Positions 9,290 to 17,033 of a stretch of 64,000 nucleotides of DNA are shown here, piece after piece. How positions within the stretch are numbered: position 1 is the first letter of the stretch; each line of letters starts with the position of its first letter. The position numbers and the translations under genes were made by a program. The notes beneath the pieces are model-generated. The model did no database searches. It was given only the letters and a program-made list of their open reading frames with translations, and was not told the DNA's origin. The stretch is taken from positions 3,658,001 to 3,722,000 of the forward strand of contig NZ_CP170723.1 of the NCBI RefSeq assembly GCF_043099285.1, in the 5' to 3' direction. This DNA is from Oryzobacter telluris. GTDB taxonomy: Bacteria; Actinomycetota; Actinomycetes; Actinomycetales; Dermatophilaceae.

Positions 9290-9326
9290 GACGTCCGCCG
9301 ACCGGCCTCACCGGCCGGCGGACGTC
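9290..9326 (-). terminator. Inverted repeat after the binding-protein gene
   Basis: Perfect 11-bp arms (GACGTCCGCCG at 9290-9300 and CGGCGGACGTC at 9316-9326) sit 16 nt past the stop of the sugar-binding lipoprotein, in the gap before the oxidoreductase gene. It probably lowers read-through, so the transporter genes would be expressed above the catabolic genes. Confidence 0.5.
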
Positions 9327-9342
9327 ACTGCGGTCGGTTCCG

Positions 9343-10395
9343 TCAGGACTCGAACCCGAGGGGCAGGTACTCCTCGACGTTCTCCTTCGTCACCACGGGG
9401 GCGTCGAGGACGACACGCTTCGGCACGGCGGGCTGGACGAGGTCGGACAGGCCCTTGCCCTGCGCGAGGAGGCGGGCGAGGCGGATGCCGTCGGCGGCCT
9501 GGGTCGGCGGGTACAGGACGGTCGCGACCATCTTGCCCTCCTTGATCCAGCGCATCGCGTTCGCGGAGCCCGCACCACCGATGAAGGCCATCTCGTTGCG
9601 CTTGGCGTTGTCGAGGGCCGCCATGACGCCGACACCCTGGTCGTCGTCGTGGTTCCAGAGGATGTCGATCTTCGGCGCGGCCTGGAGGAGGTTCGAGGCC
9701 TCCTTCTCACCGGACTCGACGGTGAACTGGGCGGCGACGCGGTTGTCGACGTTCTGGCCGCAGGCCTTGAGGGCGTCGGCGAAGCCCTTGCTGCGGTCCT
9801 GGGTCAGGGGCAGCGCGTCGATGCCGGCGATCTCGGCGATGACGGCGTCGGTGAGGCCCTTCTCCTTGACGACGGAGCAGGCGTAGGTGCCGGCGCTGAC
9901 GCCCATGCCGTAGTTGTCGCCGAGCACGGTGGTGCGGGCGGCGAACGGGGTGGAGAACTCGCGGTCGACGTTGACGACGATGATGCCGGCGTTCATCGCC
10001 TTGGTCGCGACCTCGGTGAGCGCGGCGCCGTCGGTCGGGAGCAGCACGATCGCGTCGACCTTGTCGTTGATGAAGGTCTCGATCTGGCTGATCTGGAGGC
10101 TGGCGTCGTTGGTGCCCTCGGCCGCCTTGAAGTCGATGTCGGTGTACTTCTTGGCCTCGGCCTGTGCCGAGCTGTTGATGGCGGCGAGCCAGCCGTGGTC
10201 GGCGGCCGGGCCCGAGAAGCCGATGGTGACCTTCTCGCCGGGGGCGTCGTTGTCGCTGCTCGCACCGGCCGGGGCCTGCGAGCCCGACGAGGTGGCCTCG
10301 GGGGTGTTGCTCGTGCACCCCGCGGCCAGCAGGCCCAGGATGCCGGCGGCGGCGATGAGCCGGGCCGAGCGGGAGATGGTGGTCGTGCGGGACAT
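9343..10395 (-). CDS. Sugar ABC transporter substrate-binding lipoprotein
   Basis: A 350-residue periplasmic-binding-protein of the RbsB/LacI-like class (Peripla_BP_4). The signal peptide ends in the lipobox LLAAGC (residues about 21-26), so the mature protein is lipid-anchored. The two-lobed fold shows in VTIGFSGPAADHGWLAAINS, AIVLLPTDGAALTEVATKAM and IDILWNHDDDQGVGVMAALD, all typical of ribose/xylose/inositol binders. The ATG at 10395 follows GGAGACCC. It is co-directional with its permease and ATPase, with only 101 nt to the permease stop. The ligand is not predictable, though a monosaccharide or cyclitol is most likely. Confidence 0.9.
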   Translation of the reverse strand: MSRTTTISRSARLIAAAGILGLLAAGCTSNTPEATSSGSQAPAGASSDNDAPGEKVTIGFSGPAADHGWLAAINSSAQAEAKKYTDIDFKAAEGTNDASLQISQIETFINDKVDAIVLLPTDGAALTEVATKAMNAGIIVVNVDREFSTPFAARTTVLGDNYGMGVSAGTYACSVVKEKGLTDAVIAEIAGIDALPLTQDRSKGFADALKACGQNVDNRVAAQFTVESGEKEASNLLQAAPKIDILWNHDDDQGVGVMAALDNAKRNEMAFIGGAGSANAMRWIKEGKMVATVLYPPTQAADGIRLARLLAQGKGLSDLVQPAVPKRVVLDAPVVTKENVEEYLPLGFES

Positions 10396-10496
10396 GAGGG
10401 TCTCCTGAAAGGGGTGGGGCGGTGCTGGGTGTGGGTGGTGATGGGTGTGGGTGGGGCGGGGTTCGTCTCGACCGGGTGTGGGACCGGCCGAGAGAC

Positions 10497-11597
10497 TCAG
10501 GGGGATCGGCGCCTCGCGGCCAGCCGCTGCTGGAGCAGCACGGCGGCGACGATGATGACGCCCTTGGCGACGGCCTGCGTGGAGGTGTCGAGGTTGTTGA
10601 GGGTGAACACGTTGGTGAGCGTCGCGAAGATGAGGACGCCGAAGATCGTGCCGACGATGGTGGCCCGCCCGCCGCTGAGGAGCGTGCCGCCGATGACGAC
10701 CGCGGCGATGGCGTCGAGCTCGAGGAGCTGGCCGTGGGTGGAGGTGCCGGTGGTCGTGCGGGCCATGAGCATCACGGCTGCCAGGCCGCAGGCGACGCCG
10801 AGCAGGACGTAGAGGTAGGCCGTCTGGCGCTGGACCTTGATGCCCGCCAGCCGCGCGGCCTCCGCGTTGCCGCCGACCGCGAGGGTGCGGCGGCCGAAGG
10901 TGGTGCGGTTGAGCAGGACCCAGCCGCCCACGGCGACGAGCGCGAAGATGATGACGAGCACCGGGATGCCCAGGATGCTGTCGCCGAAGAAGTCGATGAA
11001 GCCGCGGTCGCGGACGATCTGGGTGCGCCGCTGGGCGATGATCTCGGCGAGGCCGCGGGCCCCGGCGAGCATCGCCAGGGTGGCGATGAACGCCGCGACC
11101 TTCCCGTAGGCGACGAGCAGCCCGTTGACCAGGCCGCACCCGGCACCCACCGCGAGGGCGGTGAACACCATGAGGATCCAGTGGGTGTCGGCGGCCATGG
11201 CCTGGGTCGCGAGGGTGGTGGCCCACACGCTCGCCAGGGCCACGATCGCCCCGACCGAGAGGTCGATGCCGCCGCCGCCGATGACGAAGGTCATGCCGAC
11301 GCTGACGACGCCGATGACCGACGCGAAGCGCAGGATCGTCATCGCGTTGTCGATGCTGCCGAACCGGTCGCCGGCGGTGAGGACCCCGACGAGGCAGAGG
11401 ATGACGAGGGCGATGACGAGCCCGAGGTTGCGGCCGGCCGAGCCGGCGAGCAGCCCGCCGCGGCCGGAGCCCGCCGGGGGCTCGGTGGGGGCGGTGCTCT
11501 GGTGGTGGCCCACGGCGGAGGCCGTGGGGGCGGCGCCCGCGGCGGACGGCGTCCGGCCCTCCGGCTCGTTGGCCTTCGTGGTCGAGTCGAGGCTCAC
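10497..11597 (-). CDS. Sugar ABC transporter permease (RbsC-type)
   Basis: A 366-residue BPD_transp_2 permease with about 8-10 membrane helices. Family landmarks include FVIGGGGIDLSVGAIVALAS (residues about 110-130), AFIATLAMLAGARGLAEI, and the ATPase-contact loop GGNAEAARLAGIKV. It begins with an unusually long Ser/Thr/Gly/Pro-rich tail of about 55 residues before the first helix. The GTG at 11597 overlaps the ATPase stop by 4 bp, so the two are translationally coupled. It forms the membrane channel of the ribose-class importer encoded by 9343-13108. Confidence 0.92.
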   Translation of the reverse strand: MSLDSTTKANEPEGRTPSAAGAAPTASAVGHHQSTAPTEPPAGSGRGGLLAGSAGRNLGLVIALVILCLVGVLTAGDRFGSIDNAMTILRFASVIGVVSVGMTFVIGGGGIDLSVGAIVALASVWATTLATQAMAADTHWILMVFTALAVGAGCGLVNGLLVAYGKVAAFIATLAMLAGARGLAEIIAQRRTQIVRDRGFIDFFGDSILGIPVLVIIFALVAVGGWVLLNRTTFGRRTLAVGGNAEAARLAGIKVQRQTAYLYVLLGVACGLAAVMLMARTTTGTSTHGQLLELDAIAAVVIGGTLLSGGRATIVGTIFGVLIFATLTNVFTLNNLDTSTQAVAKGVIIVAAVLLQQRLAARRRSP

Positions 11598-13108
11598 GCC
11601 GCGTCTCCTCTCATGATGATGTCGAGCACGCGGTGCTCGTCGAGCTGGTCGGCCGGTGCCTCGTGGAGCACCGAGCCCTCGCCGACGACGAGGACCCGGT
11701 CGGAGAGGCCGAGGACCTCCTCGATCTCGCTGGAGACGACGACGACGGCGACACCGTCGTCCGCCAGGCGGCGGACGAGGGCGTAGATCTCGGAGCGGGC
11801 GCCGACGTCGACCCCGCGGGTGGGCTCGTCGAGGAGCAGGACGCGGCAGCCGCGCAGCAGCCAGCGGGCGAGGACGATCTTCTGCTGGTTGCCACCGGAC
11901 AGGGTCCGCATCTCGCGGTCGACCCCGGGCGGGCGGACGTCCAGGCTGGTGGTCTGCTCGAGGGCGGCGGCGTTCTCGGCGTCGTGGTCGATGAAGCCGC
12001 CGCGCGAGAAGCGGGTGAGGCTCGCCATCGAGATGTTGGTGGCGATGCTGTCGCCGAGGAGGAGGGCCTGGCTCTTGCGCTCCTCGGGGCACAGGCCGAT
12101 GCCGGCGGCGACCGCGGCCCCGACCGAGCCGTTGCGGATCCGCGCGCCGTCGACGTGCACCGACCCGGTGTCGGCCTTGCGGGCCCCGAAGACGGTCTCG
12201 ATGATCTCGGAGCGGCCGGCGCCGACGAGCCCGGCGAACCCGAGCACCTCACCGGGGCGGACCTCGAAGCTGACGTCGGTGAACTCGCCGCGGCGGGAGA
12301 TGCCCTCGACCTGCAGGAGCGAGGGCCCCGTGGGCGGCTTGCGCCGCGGTGGGAAGACGTACTCGATGGCGCGGCCCGTCATCAGGCGGATGACCTCCGA
12401 GGTGGGGGTCTCCTTGGCGGAGAGCCCGGTGGACACCGTCTTGCCGTCCTTGAGGACGGTGACCCGGTCGCCGATGGTGCGGATCTCCTCGAGGCGGTGC
12501 GAGATGTAGATGACGGCGACGCCCTCGGCGGTGAGGTCGCGGATGACGTGGAAGAGGCGCTCGACCTCTCCGGCGTCGAGGACGGCCGACGGCTCGTCCA
12601 TGATGATGAGCTTCGCGTCGTGGGACAGGGCCCGTGCCATCGAGACGATCTGCTGGCCGGCGGCGGAGAGGTCGCCGACCTCGGTGCCGGGGTTGATCTC
12701 GGAGTGGCCCAGGCGCTTGAGGAGCGCGGCCGCGGCCCTGGTGGCGGCGCGGCGTTGGGAGAAGCCGAAGCGCGAGCGCTCGTGGCCGAGGTAGATGTTC
12801 TCGGCGACGGTGAGCCCCTCGACGAGGTCGAGCTCCTGGTAGATCGTCGCGATGCCGAGGTCCATCGCCGCCTGCGGGTGGGCGAAGGTGACCTCCTCGC
12901 CGTCCCAGGTGATGGTGCCCTCGTCGGGCTGGTGCACGCCGGCGAGGACCTTGATGAGGGTCGACTTGCCCGCGCCGTTCTGGCCGAGGAGGCAGTGGAC
13001 CTCTCCGGGGCGGACGTCGAGGTCGACGCCCCCGAGGGCGACCACGCCGGGGAAGCGCTTCACGATGTCGGCCATGCCCAGGAGGGTCGAGGCGCCGTTG
13101 CCTTGCAT
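11594..13108 (-). CDS. Sugar ABC transporter ATPase, tandem nucleotide-binding domains (RbsA-type)
   Basis: A 504-residue duplicated ATPase. Domain 1 (about 1-250) has Walker A GQNGAGKSTLIK and Walker B LIIMDEPSAVLD; its signature is degenerate (LSAAGQQ). Domain 2 has a degenerate P-loop (GLVGAGRSEII), a good signature LSGGNQQK and LLLDEPTRGVD. This asymmetry is normal for the CUT2 class (ribose, xylose, inositol). The ATG at 13108 lies only a few nt from the predicted transcription start, so a leaderless mRNA is likely. It is the first gene of the minus-strand sugar operon and is transcribed away from the ROK regulator. Confidence 0.93.
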   Translation of the reverse strand: MQGNGASTLLGMADIVKRFPGVVALGGVDLDVRPGEVHCLLGQNGAGKSTLIKVLAGVHQPDEGTITWDGEEVTFAHPQAAMDLGIATIYQELDLVEGLTVAENIYLGHERSRFGFSQRRAATRAAAALLKRLGHSEINPGTEVGDLSAAGQQIVSMARALSHDAKLIIMDEPSAVLDAGEVERLFHVIRDLTAEGVAVIYISHRLEEIRTIGDRVTVLKDGKTVSTGLSAKETPTSEVIRLMTGRAIEYVFPPRRKPPTGPSLLQVEGISRRGEFTDVSFEVRPGEVLGFAGLVGAGRSEIIETVFGARKADTGSVHVDGARIRNGSVGAAVAAGIGLCPEERKSQALLLGDSIATNISMASLTRFSRGGFIDHDAENAAALEQTTSLDVRPPGVDREMRTLSGGNQQKIVLARWLLRGCRVLLLDEPTRGVDVGARSEIYALVRRLADDGVAVVVVSSEIEEVLGLSDRVLVVGEGSVLHEAPADQLDEHRVLDIIMRGDAA

Positions 13109-13116
13109 GCTGCGGG

Positions 13117-13154
13117 ACGCTATCCGCACTTTTGTCGGCACGTCAAGCAAAAGT
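13117..13154 (-). promoter_or_regulatory. Promoter of the sugar operon overlapped by a ROK-operator-like palindrome
   Basis: On the minus strand, TTGACG (13146-13141) and TAGCGT (13122-13117) make a -35/-10 pair with 18-bp spacing. The predicted start is about 2 nt from the ATG at 13108. A palindrome, ACTTTTG (13128-13134) and CAAAAGT (13148-13154) with a 13-bp centre, covers the -35 and spacer. A third CAAAAG-like half site is at 13191. The adjacent divergent ROK gene is the obvious ligand. Binding is inferred. Confidence 0.6.
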
Positions 13155-13223
13155 TTCGTCAAGATGGCAAAGTGGTATCGGCCTCGCAGACAAAAGCAGG
13201 GCCGCTGTGCTTGACTTGTCCGC

Positions 13224-14426
13224 GTGACCACCGTCGGCCCCTTCAGCCCGCCGGGCGGCTCGTCCGGGGCGGGGGAGCTGCTCCAGCTCATGCTCGACGG
13301 GACGCCGCGCACCCGGGCCGAGCTCATCAAGCTCACCGGCCTGGCGCGCTCCACCGTGGGCGCCCGGGTCGACGCCCTGCTCGCCGCCCGCCTGCTCGCC
13401 CCCTCCGGTGAGGCCGCGAGCACCGGGGGGCGGCCGGCCGCCCAGCTGGCCTTCAACCCGAACGCCGGCGTCGTCATCGGCGCCGACCTCGGAGCCACCC
13501 ACGCGCTCGTCGCCCTCACCGACCTGCGGGGTCGGGTCGTGGCCGAGAAGGCGTTCGAGATCGACATCTCCACCGGGCCCGAGCTCGTCCTCGACCGGGT
13601 GGCCCGCACCGGGCGCGAGCTCCTCGCCGGGGCCGGTCGCCGCCGCGACGAGCTGGCCGGGGTGGGCATCGGCCTGCCGGGTCCGGTCGAGCACTCGACG
13701 GGGCGTCCGGTGCTGCCGCCGATCATGCCCGGCTGGGACGACTACGACGTGCCCGCCCACATCTCGCGCTCGCTCGGGGGCCCGGTCCTCGTCGACAACG
13801 ACGTCAACCTCATGGCCCTGGGCGAGCACGCGACGATGTATCCGGACGTCGAGCAGATGATCTTCGTCAAGGTCGCCACCGGCATCGGCGCCGGCATCAT
13901 CAGCGGCGGGCGGCTGCACCGCGGGGCCCAGGGCGCCGCCGGTGACCTCGGGCACGTCGCGGCGCTGCACGGCGGGTCGGTCCCGTGCACGTGCGGCAAC
14001 GTCGGCTGCCTCGAGGCCGTGGCCAGCGGACCCGCCGTGGTGCGCGCGCTGCTCGAGCGCGGCATCGACGCCGGTGACACCCGCGGCCTCATCGCCCTGG
14101 CCAAGGGCGGCGACCTCGCCGCGGCCACCGCCATCCGCGAGGCCGGCCGCGAGATCGGGCACGTGCTGGCCACGTGCGTCTCGCTGCTCAACCCGTCGGT
14201 CATCGCGGTCGGAGGGCTGCTGGCCCAGGCCGCCGAGTCGCTGCTCGCGGGCATCCGCGAGGTCGTCTACGGACGCTCACTGCCCCTGGCCACGGGCGAG
14301 CTGCAGATCGTGGCGTCGCGCACCGCCGGGCACGCGGGCGTCATCGGCGCCGCGACGATGGTGATCCAGCACGTGCTGGCCGCCGAGCACGTCGAGGCGC
14401 AGATCTCCTCCGCCGCCGCCGGCTGA
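13224..14426 (+). CDS. ROK-family transcriptional repressor
   Basis: A 400-residue regulator with an N-terminal winged helix (residues about 14-70, LLQLMLDGTPRTRAELIKLT) followed by a sugar-kinase-like ROK domain. The nucleotide motif GADLGATHALVALTD is at about 93-107. The zinc site reads CTCGNVGCLE (about 255-264). The catalytic-type aspartate is kept in VLVDNDVNLMALGEH. It starts with GTG at 13224, divergent from the sugar operon, with 115 nt shared between them. By family logic it represses that operon until a sugar or sugar phosphate binds. Confidence 0.93.
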   Translation: MTTVGPFSPPGGSSGAGELLQLMLDGTPRTRAELIKLTGLARSTVGARVDALLAARLLAPSGEAASTGGRPAAQLAFNPNAGVVIGADLGATHALVALTDLRGRVVAEKAFEIDISTGPELVLDRVARTGRELLAGAGRRRDELAGVGIGLPGPVEHSTGRPVLPPIMPGWDDYDVPAHISRSLGGPVLVDNDVNLMALGEHATMYPDVEQMIFVKVATGIGAGIISGGRLHRGAQGAAGDLGHVAALHGGSVPCTCGNVGCLEAVASGPAVVRALLERGIDAGDTRGLIALAKGGDLAAATAIREAGREIGHVLATCVSLLNPSVIAVGGLLAQAAESLLAGIREVVYGRSLPLATGELQIVASRTAGHAGVIGAATMVIQHVLAAEHVEAQISSAAAG

Positions 14427-14459
14427 CGGCCCGACCGACCGAGGCCGGCCCGGCCGTGG

Positions 14460-14840
14460 TCAGGCGGGAAGGGCCGGGGCCGTCGACTCCACGGGGACGG
14501 CCGGGACGGCGCTCCACGGCGGGCGGGACGCGAGGTCGCGCACCGCGGCGAGGGCCGTGGCGATCGTGTCCTGCTGGAGCAGCGGGTGGTCCATCGGCTG
14601 GGCGTGGACGAACTCGATGTCGGTGATGCCGACGAACCCGAAGATCGCCCGCAGGTAGGGCTCCTGGAAGTCGTAGGCACCCATCGGACCGGTCGGGGAG
14701 TAGTCGGCCCGCGCGAGGTGATGCAGACCATCCGCCGGCCGTGGACGAGCGGCACCGGGTAGCCGTCGGTGTAGGCGAACAGGTACCCGGGCTGCACGAG
14801 GCAGTCGATCCAGTGCTTGAGGACGTAGGGCAGGCCGAGT
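14460..14840 (-). pseudogene. FMN-dependent NADH-azoreductase remnant, truncated and frameshifted
   Basis: Two reading frames together give the C-terminal half of an AzoR-type NAD(P)H dehydrogenase. One frame has LPYVLKHWIDCLVQPGYLFA and a stretch to CITSRG. After a one-base shift near 14712-14716 the other frame carries ADYSPTGPMGAYDFQEPYL and FGFVGITDIEFV to a stop at 14460-14462. The N-terminal flavodoxin-like half with the FMN-binding loop is absent, since the reading frame dissolves before the tRNA terminator at 14911. It was probably a quinone or azo reductase once. A sequencing error could explain the frameshift but not the missing half. Confidence 0.72.
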
Positions 14841-14910
14841 CCCCGGCGTGTCGGCGGATCCGGACACCGCGCCGAAACCTCTGCGCCACAGCGCCGTCGC
14901 ACGCCCACGA

Positions 14911-14942
14911 CGAAGCGCCCCGAGCGAGCTCGGGGCGCTTCG
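14911..14942 (-). terminator. Terminator of the tRNA-Ser gene
   Basis: A perfect 14-bp stem (CGAAGCGCCCCGAG / CTCGGGGCGCTTCG) with a 4-nt loop starts 5 nt past the 3' end of the tRNA on the minus strand. There is no T-tract. It separates the tRNA from the azoR remnant. Confidence 0.75.
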
Positions 14943-14947
14943 TGCTC

Positions 14948-15037
14948 TGGCGGTGGCGGTGGGATTTGAACCCACGGAGGACTTGCATCCTCACACGCTT
15001 TCGAGGCGTGCTCCTTAGGCCGCTCGGACACGCCACC
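14948..15037 (-). tRNA. tRNA-Ser (anticodon CGA)
   Basis: A 90-nt class II tRNA. Acceptor arms are GGTGGCG (15037-15031) and CGCCACC (14958-14952), followed by discriminator G and an encoded CCA (14950-14948). The anticodon arm is CACGC-CTCGAAA-GCGTG, giving CGA for serine UCG codons. A long variable arm (GTGAGGATGCAAGTCCTCC region) and the T-loop GTTCAAATC are both present. UCG is a favoured serine codon in this GC-rich genome. Confidence 0.97.
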
Positions 15038-15111
15038 GCCGGAGAGGCTACCCGAGCCGGGGCTCCGCCCAGAAATCGGCAGGGCCCCCGCCGGACCACC
15101 CTCCGGACGCG

Positions 15112-15146
15112 ACGACGCCGCCCCCGGGAAGCAGGGGCGGCGTCGT
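15112..15146 (-). terminator. Terminator hairpin after the GlsB-like gene
   Basis: Perfect 13-bp arms (ACGACGCCGCCCC / GGGGCGGCGTCGT) with a 9-nt loop begin 33 nt past the stop of the small membrane protein at 15179. It lies between that gene and the tRNA, so it keeps the two minus-strand units apart. Confidence 0.6.
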
Positions 15147-15178
15147 GGTGGCGACCGCGTGGGCGGTCAGCCGAGCGG

Positions 15179-15433
15179 TCAGGCGCGCTTGGTGACGGCC
15201 TTGACGATGAAGAGCAGCACGACCGCGCCGAGGAGGGCGGTGAGGAAGCTGGCGATGAGCCCGGCTCCGGCCATGTCCATGCCGAACAGGCCGAGGAGGA
15301 AGCCACCGAGAAGGGCGCCGATGATGCCGACGACGATGTTCAGGATGATGCCCTGCTGCGCGTCGGTCTTCATGATCTTGCTGGCGACCCAGCCGGCGAG
15401 ACCGCCGATGATGATCCAGGCGATGAAGCCCAT
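15179..15433 (-). CDS. GlsB/YeaQ/YmgE family small membrane protein
   Basis: An 84-residue protein with three hydrophobic helices and the family pattern GFIAWIIIGGLAGWVASKIM, then GIILNIVVGIIGALLGG. Members are small transglycosylase-associated or stress-linked inner-membrane proteins of unclear biochemical role. The ATG at 15433 is preceded by GAAAGGTCC. It is transcribed alone, with terminator-like stems on its 3' side. The 161-nt region upstream holds the 12-bp palindrome TCGAAGGTTCGA (15510-15521), which might be a regulator site but matches no family I can name. Confidence 0.88.
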   Translation of the reverse strand: MGFIAWIIIGGLAGWVASKIMKTDAQQGIILNIVVGIIGALLGGFLLGLFGMDMAGAGLIASFLTALLGAVVLLFIVKAVTKRA

Positions 15434-15594
15434 GGGGGTTGGACCTTTCAGAGAGGTAGACGGTCCCGATCGGGAAAACCGCTGGTCATCGACGCTACAC
15501 GAATCTTTGTCGAAGGTTCGAATCGCGTGCACGTCGATCTCCTCCCGGTTACCCGGGCAGCGGGGGACCCAAACGCGGGTGGTGGCCGTCGTCC

Positions 15595-16071
15595 TCAGCC
15601 CGGGCCGCGGTGGCCGTCGAAGAAGCGGCGCACCACCTCGCCGCACTCGTCCTCGAGGACGCCGCCGACGACCTCCGCCCGGTGCGTGGACCGGCGGTCG
15701 CGCACGACGTCCCACACCGAGCCGCAGGCGCCGAGCTTGGGGTCCCAGGCGCCGAGGACGACCCGCGCCACCCGCGCGAGGACGACCGCCCCCGCGCACA
15801 TCGGACAGGGCTCCATCGTCACGACGAGGGTGCACCCCTCGAGCCGCCAGGTGCCGAGCGCCGCGGCGGCCGCGCGGATGGCGACGACCTCGGCGTGGGC
15901 GGTCGGGTCGCCCTCCGCCTCGCGCAGGTTCCAGCCCTCGCCGAGCACCTCGCCCGAGGCCGAGACGACGAGCGCGCCGACGGGGACGTCACCCGCCTGC
16001 GCGGCCCGCTCGGCGAGCGCGAGCGCCCGCCGCATCAGGGCGGCCTCGGTGGGGTCGGGCGGAAGGGGCAC
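15595..16071 (-). CDS. tadA: tRNA adenosine deaminase / nucleoside deaminase
   Basis: A 158-residue zinc deaminase. HAEV (about residue 59) gives the zinc histidine and catalytic glutamate, and PCPMCAGAV (about 88-96) gives the two zinc cysteines. TadA converts A34 to inosine in tRNA-Arg(ACG), and the short single-domain form fits this. The GTG at 16071 has no clear ribosome site; an internal ATG at 16035 (MRRALALAE) is an alternative start. It diverges from upp with only 16 nt between starts if the GTG is used, which makes the shorter form or overlapping promoters plausible. Confidence 0.9.
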   Translation of the reverse strand: MPLPPDPTEAALMRRALALAERAAQAGDVPVGALVVSASGEVLGEGWNLREAEGDPTAHAEVVAIRAAAAALGTWRLEGCTLVVTMEPCPMCAGAVVLARVARVVLGAWDPKLGACGSVWDVVRDRRSTHRAEVVGGVLEDECGEVVRRFFDGHRGPG

Positions 16072-16087
16072 CCGCTAAGTTTCACCC

Positions 16088-16729
16088 ATGCGCGTCATCA
16101 ACCCGGACCACCGCCTCATCGCCCACAAGCTGACCTACCTCCGGGACAAGCGGACCGACTCCCCCACCTTCCGCCGCCTCGCGGAGGAGCTGATGACGCT
16201 GCTCGCCTACGAGGCGACGCGCGACGTGCGGGTCGAGCCGTTCGAGATCGAGACGCCCGTGGCGCCGACGACCGGCATCAAGCTGAGCAACCCCAAGCCA
16301 CTCATCGTGCCCATCCTGCGGGCGGGCCTCGGGATGCTCGAGGGCATGGTCCGGCTGCTGCCGAGCGCCGAGGTCGGCTTCCTCGGGATGCAGCGCGACG
16401 AGGAGACGCTCGAGGCCATCACCTACGCCAACCGCCTCCCCGACGACCTGCGCGGCCGACAGGTCTACGTCCTCGACCCGATGCTCGCCACCGGCGGCTC
16501 GATGGCCGACGCGATCCAGTTCCTCCTCGCCCGCGGCGCCGACGACATCACCGCCGTGACCCTGCTCAGCGCGCCGGAGGGCATCGCCCACCTGCAGGAG
16601 GCGCTCAAGGACGTCGCGCCCCCCATCACCCTCGTCACCGGGGCGATCGACGAGAAGCTCAACGAGGTCGGGTACATCGTCCCCGGCCTGGGCGACGCCG
16701 GCGACCGCCTCTACGGCCTGGCCCAGTAG
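16088..16729 (+). CDS. upp: Uracil phosphoribosyltransferase
   Basis: A 213-residue salvage enzyme that makes UMP from uracil and PRPP in the cytoplasm. The PRPP loop VLDPMLATGGSMADAI (about residues 130-145) and the C-terminal uracil-binding segment GYIVPGLGDAGDR are both intact, and the length is typical. A TAAGTT element 7 nt before the ATG may be a -10 box of a leaderless transcript. It is followed by a small membrane-protein gene after a gap of about 130 nt. Confidence 0.97.
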   Translation: MRVINPDHRLIAHKLTYLRDKRTDSPTFRRLAEELMTLLAYEATRDVRVEPFEIETPVAPTTGIKLSNPKPLIVPILRAGLGMLEGMVRLLPSAEVGFLGMQRDEETLEAITYANRLPDDLRGRQVYVLDPMLATGGSMADAIQFLLARGADDITAVTLLSAPEGIAHLQEALKDVAPPITLVTGAIDEKLNEVGYIVPGLGDAGDRLYGLAQ

Positions 16730-16861
16730 GTTCCCCGTCGAGGGGACCGGCACCCGGACGACACGCCCGGCATCCGGACCTCTCCCGTCACACCCGTCAC
16801 ATCTGGAAGCATCACTGGCTGAGGCGTGCGCCCGGTACGCCGCGATGCAGGAGGACCCACC

Positions 16862-17032
16862 ATGCCGCCGATCAAGAAGATCGTCCTGTGGCTCGTCGTG
16901 GTGTTCCTGCTCTACGCGATCCTCACCTCCCCCTCCGAGGCGGCCGACATCTTCGGCTCGGCCTGGGACGTGGTGAAGAACGGCGTCGCCAACATCGCCG
17001 CCTTCTTCGACAACCTCATCAGCAGAGGGTGA
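16862..17032 (+). CDS. Small single-helix membrane protein
   Basis: A 56-residue protein with one strong N-terminal membrane helix (KIVLWLVVVFLLYAIL) followed by an amphipathic tail (SAWDVVKNGVANIAAFFDNL). The ATG at 16862 has a GGAGGACC site. Its stop lies 1 nt before the PH-domain gene start, so the two are almost certainly co-translated. I recognise no family; a small partner of the neighbouring membrane PH-domain protein is the simplest guess. Confidence 0.75.
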   Translation: MPPIKKIVLWLVVVFLLYAILTSPSEAADIFGSAWDVVKNGVANIAAFFDNLISRG

Positions 17033-17033
17033 C

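Noticed and set aside
14341..15306. Open frame running through tRNA-Ser
   Set aside because: It crosses the tRNA, its terminator and the azoR remnant. No homology-like pattern apart from a short azoR-related segment.
15510..15521. TCGAAGGTTCGA as a LexA/SOS box
   Set aside because: The actinobacterial SOS box has TCGAAC and GTTCGA arms with a 4-nt centre; this 12-bp dyad lacks the spacing.
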